Source of the DNA: Arthrobacter sp. 135MFCol5.1
GTDB lineage: Bacteria > Actinomycetota > Actinomycetes > Actinomycetales > Micrococcaceae
Assembly (NCBI RefSeq): GCF_000374865.1
Contig: NZ_KB895452.1
Coordinates: forward strand, 248,001 to 312,000
Length of the DNA: 64,000 nt
Reading direction: 5' to 3'
In this document: piece by piece, positions 13,379-20,908 of the stretch
Layout: each line of letters begins with the position of its first letter
Numbering within the stretch: the first letter of the stretch is position 1
Notes under the pieces: generated by a model
The model's input: only the letters and a program-made list of their open reading frames with translations
Databases searched by the model: none
Told to the model about the DNA's origin: nothing
Translations under genes and position numbers: made by a program

Positions 13379-13963
13379 TCAGGCGGGCCGCAGGACCCCG
13401 CCGCGCTCGATATACGCTTCCCGTGTTTCGGGGCAGAGCCATTGGCTACCTTCGCTGACCAATGGTTGGCCGGCCTTGCCCACCCAGCCGATGCGCCGGG
13501 CGGGGACTCCCGCCACGAGAGCGAAGTCCGGCACGTCCTTTGTGACCACAGCGCCGGCCGCCACCATCGCCCACGCCCCAATGGTTATGGGCGCTATGCA
13601 GACTGCGCGGGCACCAACAGCAGCTCCCTCGAGTATGGTCACGCCCACTTTTTCCCAGTCCTCCGCTGTCTTGAGGGTCCCTTCCGGAGTAACAGCGCGG
13701 GGAAAGACATCATTGGTCAGGACCACTGCTGGACCAATAAAGACCCCCGCCCCAAGAACCGCCGGTTCGTATACCAAGGCGTAATTCTGCACCTTGCAGT
13801 TATCCCCCAAAACCACGCCGGGGCCGATGTAGGCGCCGCGGCCCACGACACAGTTCTCCCCCAAGCGCGCCGCCTCCCGGACCTGCGCCAGATGCCACAC
13901 TTTGGTGCCCGCTCCGATACTCGCGCCTGCATCAACGTCAGCACTGTCCGCGATGGTGCCCAA
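13379..13963 (-). CDS. Hexapeptide-repeat acyltransferase (left-handed beta-helix), WbpD/WlbB-like
   Basis: The 194-residue protein is built from hexapeptide repeats (IADSADVDAGASIGAG, VVGRGAYIGPGVVLGD and later VGARAVCIAPITIGAWAMV) forming a left-handed beta-helix. AEDW in the mid loop and the AGVPARRIGWVGKAG end resemble acetyltransferases acting on UDP-2-acetamido-3-amino uronic sugars (WbpD/WlbB group). The start is TTG at 13963, supported by AAGGGA seven bases upstream; no better ATG exists. It lies 123 bases before glf on the same strand and probably decorates a sugar precursor of the same glycan. The exact substrate is inferred. Confidence 0.8.
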   Translation of the reverse strand: MGTIADSADVDAGASIGAGTKVWHLAQVREAARLGENCVVGRGAYIGPGVVLGDNCKVQNYALVYEPAVLGAGVFIGPAVVLTNDVFPRAVTPEGTLKTAEDWEKVGVTILEGAAVGARAVCIAPITIGAWAMVAAGAVVTKDVPDFALVAGVPARRIGWVGKAGQPLVSEGSQWLCPETREAYIERGGVLRPA

Positions 13964-14144
13964 AGGATTCTCCCTTGCTGCTCATGGCCCGCTTTTTGAG
14001 GGGACCGGGTGTAGCGATCCTAGCCGAGCTCCCGCCGTGCAAGCAGGACTCCCTGGCAGGGTTTTCCACATAGAGCCCGAAACGGCTCCCCAGGCTTTCC
14101 CTTCATGGATAGCGTGACGCAATACGCACGAAGGATTGGCACCC

Positions 14145-17100
14145 ATGACCCTGCATTGCACCTTGGTTGGTGGTCCGGGCTCCCCACATCTCCGGGCTCC
14201 TCTCGAACTTTCCATCGAGGCCCCGCCCGGCACGCCGGGAGCGGATATCAACGAACAGTTGTCGACAAAATTCGGCACCGGGCCGGTCACTGTGGACGGA
14301 CGTGATCTCCGTTCGTTGGTCTCCGGAATTCCGCCGTTGGTAAGCGCGGCAATTCTTGTCGACGGCGGCACCCCGCAGTCAGGGCAACGGCCGCGTCGTC
14401 TCCGGGCCGCTGATACCGCGGCCCCGCTGGCACTCGCCATTCACAGCGGCGCTGCTGCGGGAACAGTCATTCCGATCCGGCGAGGCAGCTACACCATAGG
14501 TCGCAGCGGTACGCGCGTTGTCATACCGGATCCGGAGTTGTCGCGCGAGCACGCACGCCTTGTCGTCACCGACACGGATATCATCCTGATCGACCTGGAC
14601 AGTGCAAATGGCACCTACGTCGACGGTGAGAGGATCCGGAATACAGCCATCTCCACGGATTCCGGTATCAGGTGCGGGCAGTCCACCATGTCGCTGATGT
14701 TTTCTGACCAGTCGGAGAGGGCCCTGGCCGATGCCGGAAAATCCGTGGCCGAACCCATCGTGGTCTCCGGCGGGGCTGAGGCCGGCAACCGCGCACTGCT
14801 GCTGCTGGCCGCAGTTCTCCCGCTGGCGATTGGCGTGGGGCTTGCGGTGGTTACCGGGATGTGGATGTTCCTTGCCTTCTCGGCGGCGTCCGCGTTTTCT
14901 GTCCTCGTGCCCGTCATCAGCGGCCGGCGGCAGAGGCAGGAATTGGCGGCTGCTGTTCAAGCGGCAGTGCGGGAAGACGGGGAACGCCGGCGCCGGTGCG
15001 CCCCGTCCCTTGCCCTCGTTGCCCTGGCAGCGCACCGGAGCACCCAGACGCCGGTGCCCCATTTGGCGTCCGACGGCGTGTGGCTGAGGTTGGGCGAAAT
15101 GGAGCAGTACGCCAATGTCCGAATTGAGCCGGCACGCGCCGTCCAGTCCATCCACCCGGTTGGGCGGGTCCCCATCGTCCTTGACCCGCGCCGGCCGCTC
15201 ACCATCATTGCGGGCTCTTCGGCGGTCATAGACGGCGCCATCAGGTCCCTCGTCATGCAACTTGCGGGCTACCCCTTGGCTGACACGACGGGGGTCGTCG
15301 TCCACGGCCGGCCGAAGGATCTGCCGTTGGCCGCCCGGTATCTTCCCAGGGCAATCCTCACCGGAACAACTGATGCCGCCCTCCGGGTCATCGAAGGAGG
15401 TGGCCCATCAGGTTCAGAGCGAAGTGTCCTGTTGATCCGCAGTACGGACCCGGCGGACGAGGGCGACGTCAAAGTCCGTGAAGCCGCTGTGGAACGGGGT
15501 TGGCAGGTTCTTCATTTTCTTCCGGAGCACACCGAATCCCCTTTAGCTGACGTGTTTTTGTCCGAGGGCAGGTCGGTCATGCTCCTTGACCACGACAAGC
15601 CGGTCTTTGTCCCGGACCTTCTACCTGAGGCAGTGTTCACCACGCTCTGCCGACGCCTGGCGAAGGCGCCCAAACGGGAGGACGGGCACGTGCGCTCCGT
15701 TCCGGCCACCGTCGCCCTCAGCGAGATCCTGCCCATGACGGCGGCTGAGACCGCGAGACGCTGGGAAGCCGCAGCGGAAAGCCCGGGGCTCGCGGTGCCA
15801 CTGGGCCTGGGCGCGGCCGGCCCGAGGACCCTGGACCTGCAGGCCGACGGTCCCCATGTGCTCATAGCAGGCACCACGGGCTCAGGAAAATCGGAATTGC
15901 TCCGGACCCTTACCCTGGCGCTCGCCCTGAGCTACCCGCCTGAGCGCGTCAACTTCTTCTTCGTCGATTTCAAAGGTGGCTCCGGCTTGGGTCCACTCCA
16001 CGGCTTGGTCCACTGTGTCGGACTTCAAACCGACCTGACCGGCGCCGAAATGGAACGCACCCTGATGTCGCTGCGGGCAGAAGTCAGGCTCCGTGAGGAG
16101 CACCTCTCGGCAGCCGCCGTACCGGACCTCGCAGCGTACAGGTCCTCGCACGCGGCCAAGGATTTCAACCTCCCCCACCTTGTTGTCATCATCGACGAGT
16201 TCAGGATGCTTGTTGACGATGCTCCGGAAGTGCTGCGTGAGCTGCTGCGGATCGCTTCCATAGGGCGGTCGCTGGGTATCCATCTCGTGATGGCCACGCA
16301 ACGGCCACAGGGTGCATTGACGGCCGACATCCGGGCGAATGTCACCTCCAGCATTGCCCTCCGCGTGCAGTCGGACATGGAGTCAGTGGACATCATCAAT
16401 TCGAAGGCCGCGGCGGCCATCGGAGTGGATACTCCGGGCCGTGCGTTCCTCGCCCGCGGTGCGGAACCTGCTGAAGCCTTCCAGGCCGCGTCCCTGCCAC
16501 CCATTTCCGAGGATCAGCTGCACGGTCCGGTCGTCATCCAGCCGACAACCACGTACCTGGCTCCCCGGGAAGCGGCGGCCCCGTCCCCGCCGTCCCCTGC
16601 GCCAACCACTGCCACGGCGGCGGCTCCCCTGGTGGCACTCGTGGAATCCCTGTGCACCGCGTATGGCAAACAGGTCCCCCGGAGACCGGTGGCTCCTCCC
16701 TTGCCGGCAGACCTGGAAGAACCGGGGCAGGATTTTTCACCCGACGGATACCAGGCAGCACGGTCGATGCCCGCTGGACCTGGCGACGACGAAGGCTGTG
16801 TGCGCCTGGGACTGATGGATCTGCCCCAGAAGCAGAAGGTGGTGACTCTGGCCTGGAGCCGCGCCACCGATGGGCATGCCGCCTTCCTTGGCAGTTCCAC
16901 CTCCGGCGCGCCGGAAGCCCTTGGACTGACGGCCGGAAGATTGATGGCCAGCCCGTCCGAAGCCCACTTCTATTTCCTGGACAGTACTGGAAGCTTTTTG
17001 CCCTTTGCGCACGCCGGCCGGACCGGGGCCCACGCCGGTATCCACGAGTTGCGCCGGGGAGTCCGGATCCTGAAACGTCTTACCCGCGAACTAGGGAGGC

Positions 17101-18212
17101 GACTTAGCCGGCCGGCCGTCGGGGAGGTACCCCTGGTTCTCATTGTGTCTGGCTGGGGCTCCTGGGTTTCAGCGTTCCGGTCCGGCCCATTGGCCTGGGC
17201 CGAAGACCTGGTCCAGGACCTCGCCCGCGACGGGAGCAAGGCTGGAATAACTCTGTTGCTTTCCGGTGAACGCGAACTGGTCGCAGCGAGGTTCTACGCA
17301 TCCATCCCCAACCGCTTCTATTTTCCGTCCGGCTCCACCGAAGAGAGCCGTGCCGCATGGCCCCGGATGCCCTCCGTTCCCCCGGTGGCGGGAAGGGCTG
17401 TCGCATTTGGGCCTGCAGCCGCCGGCGGCCCGACGGTCTGCCAGTTTTACCGAGAATCCCTCGCTGGCCACGGGCATCCATCTCCCTGCAGGGACGGCCT
17501 GCCTGCGGCATCGCCGCCGTTCAGGGTCGAACCCCTCCCGGCTATGATCACCGCCGGCGAGGTCACGGCACGTGCCGGGCGCAGCACAGCGTTCCGGACT
17601 GGTGCCGAGAACGGGCAAACTGGCACTGCAGACGCCTCTGCAGGAACCGGGCAAGCCGGGGCCGTCCTGCTGGGCGTGGCAGGCGACGAGCTCGATGCGA
17701 TCGCCGTCCGGATTCCAGCCGGCGCCGTGATGGCAGTCCTCGGCGTTCCCGAAAGTGGCAAGAGCAACGTGCTGCACGCTATAAAAACGCTCAATGCCAG
17801 CAAGGGAGTTTTGTCAAGCCCCGTGCCGCACATGAAAGCCGGAAACCTTTGGCGGGGCGTGCTGGAGCAGGCCACTGCCGGAGAGATTTCGCCCGACACG
17901 CTGCTGCTCGTCGACGATGTAGACCTTCTGGACCCCGCGGCAGTGAAGGACCTGGGCCACCTGTGCGGTTTGGGCTATTCGATGGTGGTCACCGCAAGAT
18001 ACAGCCCGTTGCTGCCACAACGCGTTCCTTTGATCATGAACGCCCGGGCGGCCGGCCTCGGTCTTCTGATGTGCCCGCGGACGATGGCCGAGGGTGACCT
18101 GTTCGGGGTCCGGTTTGAGGTGGAGGCGAATCCGCCGCCCGGCCGTGGCATCCTGATTTCTGAGGGACGGTCGTGTGCCCTGCAGGTGGGATGGGCAGGG
18201 GCCGCACCCTGA
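14145..18212 (+). CDS. FHA-domain FtsK/SpoIIIE (EccC/EssC-like) multi-ATPase protein
   Basis: The 1355-residue protein has, in order, an N-terminal ubiquitin-like or linker region, an FHA domain (about 95-185, with GRS, SREHA and NGTYVDG), two close membrane helices (about 215-260), then three P-loop ATPase modules. The first is canonical (GTTGSGKSE near 576-584, Walker B VVIIDEF near 680). The second has a degenerate loop (GSSTSGAPE). The third has GVPESGKSN near 1200 with LLLVDDVDLL. This is the order of type VII secretion motor EssC/EccC, with FHA as in Firmicutes EssC. No WXG100 or other type VII gene lies nearby. ATG at 14145 is preferred: AAGGA precedes it by nine bases, while the earlier TTG abuts it. 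Function is inferred: substrate-translocating motor, phospho-regulated through FHA. Confidence 0.85.
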   Translation: MTLHCTLVGGPGSPHLRAPLELSIEAPPGTPGADINEQLSTKFGTGPVTVDGRDLRSLVSGIPPLVSAAILVDGGTPQSGQRPRRLRAADTAAPLALAIHSGAAAGTVIPIRRGSYTIGRSGTRVVIPDPELSREHARLVVTDTDIILIDLDSANGTYVDGERIRNTAISTDSGIRCGQSTMSLMFSDQSERALADAGKSVAEPIVVSGGAEAGNRALLLLAAVLPLAIGVGLAVVTGMWMFLAFSAASAFSVLVPVISGRRQRQELAAAVQAAVREDGERRRRCAPSLALVALAAHRSTQTPVPHLASDGVWLRLGEMEQYANVRIEPARAVQSIHPVGRVPIVLDPRRPLTIIAGSSAVIDGAIRSLVMQLAGYPLADTTGVVVHGRPKDLPLAARYLPRAILTGTTDAALRVIEGGGPSGSERSVLLIRSTDPADEGDVKVREAAVERGWQVLHFLPEHTESPLADVFLSEGRSVMLLDHDKPVFVPDLLPEAVFTTLCRRLAKAPKREDGHVRSVPATVALSEILPMTAAETARRWEAAAESPGLAVPLGLGAAGPRTLDLQADGPHVLIAGTTGSGKSELLRTLTLALALSYPPERVNFFFVDFKGGSGLGPLHGLVHCVGLQTDLTGAEMERTLMSLRAEVRLREEHLSAAAVPDLAAYRSSHAAKDFNLPHLVVIIDEFRMLVDDAPEVLRELLRIASIGRSLGIHLVMATQRPQGALTADIRANVTSSIALRVQSDMESVDIINSKAAAAIGVDTPGRAFLARGAEPAEAFQAASLPPISEDQLHGPVVIQPTTTYLAPREAAAPSPPSPAPTTATAAAPLVALVESLCTAYGKQVPRRPVAPPLPADLEEPGQDFSPDGYQAARSMPAGPGDDEGCVRLGLMDLPQKQKVVTLAWSRATDGHAAFLGSSTSGAPEALGLTAGRLMASPSEAHFYFLDSTGSFLPFAHAGRTGAHAGIHELRRGVRILKRLTRELGRRLSRPAVGEVPLVLIVSGWGSWVSAFRSGPLAWAEDLVQDLARDGSKAGITLLLSGERELVAARFYASIPNRFYFPSGSTEESRAAWPRMPSVPPVAGRAVAFGPAAAGGPTVCQFYRESLAGHGHPSPCRDGLPAASPPFRVEPLPAMITAGEVTARAGRSTAFRTGAENGQTGTADASAGTGQAGAVLLGVAGDELDAIAVRIPAGAVMAVLGVPESGKSNVLHAIKTLNASKGVLSSPVPHMKAGNLWRGVLEQATAGEISPDTLLLVDDVDLLDPAAVKDLGHLCGLGYSMVVTARYSPLLPQRVPLIMNARAAGLGLLMCPRTMAEGDLFGVRFEVEANPPPGRGILISEGRSCALQVGWAGAAP

Positions 18213-18310
18213 TCTGCCGGGTGTTCTCTGCCGTTGCCCCAGATCCGGGAGTTCGTTACCCAGTCCGGACGTTTACAGGGAACGAACCAGCGGCGCCTGG
18301 TGCAGGGGCG

Positions 18311-18799
18311 TCAGAGAGCAGGGGGCGGACTGCCCGTTCGGGACGCGTGGCCGATCACCCTGTTGGAGAACAGCAGAACTATGGCGGCCGCCGCTGGTAC
18401 CACCATTGCCGCACCCGCAAGGACGAGTCCGCTGGTCAAGGTTGGGACACCAATCGTCAGGACGAACAGTTGGGCCACCAGCGCCGCTGCCCGGGTCCAC
18501 CGGTACCCGCGGTAGAGGAAGAGGGATACCGCAAAGAGCCAGGCCGAAAAGGCCAGCAGGAGGCCCAGAGTGAAGACAGCTCCCCAGAAAGAGAGCACGG
18601 GGCTGCCGGTGAACAGCTCGTACCCGTACCAGCCTGCAGCAACCAGCAGGGCAAGGGCTTCGGCACCGGCAATCAACGCCACCACGGTGGCAGCAACGGG
18701 TGCGGGAGTGGAACGCTGGTCGGCCGGGCGGCCGGGTCCGTTGCCGGGCTCGTCCGGAATCGCTGGGACGCCTGCTGGGTTTACCGGGGGTCTTGACAC
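18311..18799 (-). CDS. Small four-helix membrane protein, unknown function
   Basis: The 162-residue protein has a Pro/Gly-rich cytosolic N-terminus (about 35 residues) and four hydrophobic helices (about 36-58, 70-94, 103-122 and 124-145). No catalytic or binding motif is visible. The GTG start at 18799 begins the reading frame cleanly and codon use matches the neighbours. It is convergent with the FHA/ATPase gene and divergent from whiB1. I do not recognise the family and propose no function. Confidence 0.65.
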   Translation of the reverse strand: MSRPPVNPAGVPAIPDEPGNGPGRPADQRSTPAPVAATVVALIAGAEALALLVAAGWYGYELFTGSPVLSFWGAVFTLGLLLAFSAWLFAVSLFLYRGYRWTRAAALVAQLFVLTIGVPTLTSGLVLAGAAMVVPAAAAIVLLFSNRVIGHASRTGSPPPAL

Positions 18800-18899
18800 A
18801 CTGGCACCCTACCGGACATAGTCGGACACTGGTGAGGGCAGGAGCCGCCACTGTGATGCATCGCTCAGCTTTCCACTGATATCAGGCGTTATTACCCCT

Positions 18900-18918
18900 T
18901 GTTTACACAGCGTTAACA
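18900..18918. promoter_or_regulatory. Imperfect inverted repeat upstream of whiB1
   Basis: TGTTTAC and GTTAACA flank a five-base spacer, with six of seven positions complementary. Position about 110 bases before whiB1, in the divergent intergenic region, suits a transcription-factor operator. In mycobacteria whiB1 is controlled by a cyclic-AMP receptor protein, but this repeat does not match the usual TGTGA half-sites well, so the factor is unknown. Confidence 0.3.
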
Positions 18919-18980
18919 TGACAGGCTTGATGCAGATGACCAAGGGGGCCCAGAGGGCCCCTTTCCTTTGTAGCCACTAG
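18918..18980 (+). CDS. Possible leader peptide (upstream reading frame) in the whiB1 leader
   Basis: An ATG at 18918 opens 20 codons (MTGLMQMTKGAQRAPFLCSH) and stops at TAG 18978-18980, ahead of whiB1. The stem-loop at 18942-18964 lies inside it, so ribosome movement could change leader folding. No Shine-Dalgarno precedes it, so it would need leaderless initiation, or it may be chance. Confidence 0.25.
   Translation: MTGLMQMTKGAQRAPFLCSH
18942..18964 (+). promoter_or_regulatory. Stem-loop in the whiB1 leader, attenuator-like
   Basis: AAGGGGGCCC and GGGCCCCTTT pair across a three-base loop (AGA): ten pairs with one G-U. CCTTTG follows, so it resembles a weak intrinsic terminator. It sits 65-90 bases before the whiB1 start and could attenuate transcription. 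It may instead be a terminator for an unseen upstream transcript. Confidence 0.4.
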
Positions 18981-19029
18981 TGAATAATTTCACAAAGGGC
19001 ACTTCCCAGAAATGGAGCAACTGATCAGC

Positions 19030-19278
19030 ATGGATTGGCGTAACCGCGCAGCGTGCCTCGACAAGGACCCGGAACTGTTCTTCCCCGTCGGAAACACAGG
19101 CCCGGCCCTCCTGCAGATCGAGGAAGCCAAGAGCGTCTGCCGCCGGTGCCCCGTAGTGGACACGTGCCTCCAGTGGGCTCTGGAATCCGGCCAGGATGCC
19201 GGTGTCTGGGGCGGCATGAGCGAAGATGAGCGCCGCGCCCTGAAGCGGCGTGCCGCCCGCGCCCGCCGGGCGTCCTAG
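19030..19278 (+). CDS. whiB1: WhiB1-type iron-sulfur transcriptional regulator
   Basis: The 82-residue protein has the four cluster-binding cysteines of the Wbl family (AACLDKD, then SVCRRCPVVDTC), the GVWGGMSEDERR turn and a basic C-terminal DNA-binding tail (KRRAARARRA). It begins MDWRNRA and reads almost like mycobacterial WhiB1, which binds a 4Fe-4S cluster, reacts with nitric oxide and is essential there. The ATG at 19030 matches that start; GGAG lies 12 bases upstream. An in-frame ATG at 19012 would add six residues without a ribosome-binding site. A structured leader precedes it and a strong terminator follows. Confidence 0.93.
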   Translation: MDWRNRAACLDKDPELFFPVGNTGPALLQIEEAKSVCRRCPVVDTCLQWALESGQDAGVWGGMSEDERRALKRRAARARRAS

Positions 19279-19319
19279 AAGGCGGGCAGCCGGCACCGTT
19301 AAAAACGGACCTTACAGCC

Positions 19320-19374
19320 AGAGGCCCCGGATCGATCCCAAGGATCGGTCCGGGGCCTCTGTCGTTTGGTTTTA
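19320..19374 (+). terminator. Intrinsic terminator after whiB1
   Basis: A long GC-rich stem (AGAGGCCCCGGA pairing with TCCGGGGCCTCT, extended by a GATC-rich upper part) spans 19320-19360 and is followed by GTCGTTTGGTTTT. It lies between the convergent whiB1 and histidine kinase genes and can serve both. Confidence 0.85.
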
Positions 19375-19414
19375 CCCACCACCGGGCGCCATATCGGCGC
19401 GTACGGTCCGTGGC

Positions 19415-20881
19415 CTACTTCCCGTGCAGGCTGAGCCTGATCTTGACCTCGGTTCCGCCGCCCTCCCGGCGTTCCCACGTGATGGTGCCGCCCAGTTCAC
19501 TGGTGACCAAGGTCCGCACGATCTGCAATCCAAGCCCCTCGACATGCGGGGTCTCCGGGAGCCCCACGCCGTCGTCTGCGATGGTTACCGTCAGTTCCTC
19601 GCCATCCTCCCCCTCGGACCTGTCGGCCAGGAGCCACACTGTCCCGGCCCTCCCCTCAAGACCGTGCTCCACGGCATTGGTCACCAGTTCGTTGATCACC
19701 AGGGCAAGCGGGGTGGCCAGGTCGCTGGGCAGCTCGCCGAACGTGCCGGAGCGTTCGGTCCGTACCTGCTGTGACGGGGACGCGACCTCGGCGGACAGCC
19801 TGAACTGGCGCCCGATCAGCTCGTCAAAATCAACGCTCTGGGTCAAGCCCTGCGACAGGGTCTCATGCACAAGGGCGATGGTGGCCACACGGCGCATCGC
19901 TTGTTCCAGTCCCTGTTTGGCCTCATCACTCACCATCCGCCTGGATTGCATCCGCAGCAGCGCAGCCACCGTCTGGAGATTGTTCTTGACCCTGTGGTGG
20001 ATCTCTCGGATGGTGGCATCTTTGGTCACCAACTCCATTTCCCGCCGCCGCAGCTCCGAGACGTCCCGGCAGAGCACCAACGCACCGAAGCGCTGCTGTT
20101 CATCGCGCAGGGGGATGGCACGCAGGGACAGGCTGACACCGCGGGATTCGATCTCGCTGCGCCACGGCATCCGCCCGGTAACCACCAGCGGCAGGGTCTC
20201 GTCAACCATCCGCCGGTCCTTGAGGAGGCCGGCCGTGACCTCGGCAAGGGAACGCCCTTCAAGGGATTCACCGTCGCCAAGGCGGCGGAACGCGGAGACA
20301 CCGTTCGGGCTGGCATACTGCACCACGCCATCGGCATCAAGCCGGATCAGGCCGTCCCCCACGCGGGGTGCACCCCGGCGCGACCCGGTAGGCGAGGCAA
20401 AGTCCGGCCATAATCCCAGGGTGCCCATTCGCAACAGGTCATACGCGCACTGCCGGTAGGTCAGCTCCAGCCGCGACGGCATCCGCGAACTGGACAAGTC
20501 CATATGCGTGGTGACCACCGCAAGCGTCCGCCCGTTCCGGACCATCGGGACCGCCTCCACCCGAAGCGCCATCTCACTGTTCCAGTTGGTCTCGCTGGAC
20601 CGCTCAATGGAGCGGCTGTTCCAGGCTTTGTCCACCAGCGGCTGCAGGTCGGAGCGGATCCCTTCCCCCACGAAGTCGCTGTGGAACGCGGTATGCGTGG
20701 TGGAAGGGCGCACGTGGGCCAGGGCGACATAGCCAAGCTCCGGGTGGGGGAACCACAGTGCCAGGTCGGCGAACGCCAAGTCCGCGACCATCTGCCAGTC
20801 CCCCACCAGGAGGTGCAGCCATTCGGCATCGCCCGGCCCGAAATCAGCGTGTTCCCTGATGGGGTCCGTAAAGATTGCCAC
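19415..20881 (-). CDS. pdtaS: PdtaS-like sensor histidine kinase (GAF-PAS-HisKA_2)
   Basis: The 488-residue protein has an N-terminal H_kinase_N/GAF-like domain (about 1-150), a PAS domain (about 175-285), the HisKA_2 dimerisation box EIHHRVKNNLQTVAALLRMQ with phosphoacceptor His near 295, and an HATPase domain with NELVTNAVEHG and DDGVGLP. No membrane helix is present, so it is cytosolic, as is PdtaS. The family phosphorylates the antiterminator response regulator PdtaR (ANTAR output), which is not in this window. GTG start with GGAGG five bases upstream. Signal unknown; in mycobacteria copper and nitric oxide have been linked to it. Confidence 0.88.
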   Translation of the reverse strand: MAIFTDPIREHADFGPGDAEWLHLLVGDWQMVADLAFADLALWFPHPELGYVALAHVRPSTTHTAFHSDFVGEGIRSDLQPLVDKAWNSRSIERSSETNWNSEMALRVEAVPMVRNGRTLAVVTTHMDLSSSRMPSRLELTYRQCAYDLLRMGTLGLWPDFASPTGSRRGAPRVGDGLIRLDADGVVQYASPNGVSAFRRLGDGESLEGRSLAEVTAGLLKDRRMVDETLPLVVTGRMPWRSEIESRGVSLSLRAIPLRDEQQRFGALVLCRDVSELRRREMELVTKDATIREIHHRVKNNLQTVAALLRMQSRRMVSDEAKQGLEQAMRRVATIALVHETLSQGLTQSVDFDELIGRQFRLSAEVASPSQQVRTERSGTFGELPSDLATPLALVINELVTNAVEHGLEGRAGTVWLLADRSEGEDGEELTVTIADDGVGLPETPHVEGLGLQIVRTLVTSELGGTITWERREGGGTEVKIRLSLHGK

Positions 20882-20908
20882 TGCACCTCCAGTTGCGACG
20901 CCGCAAGG

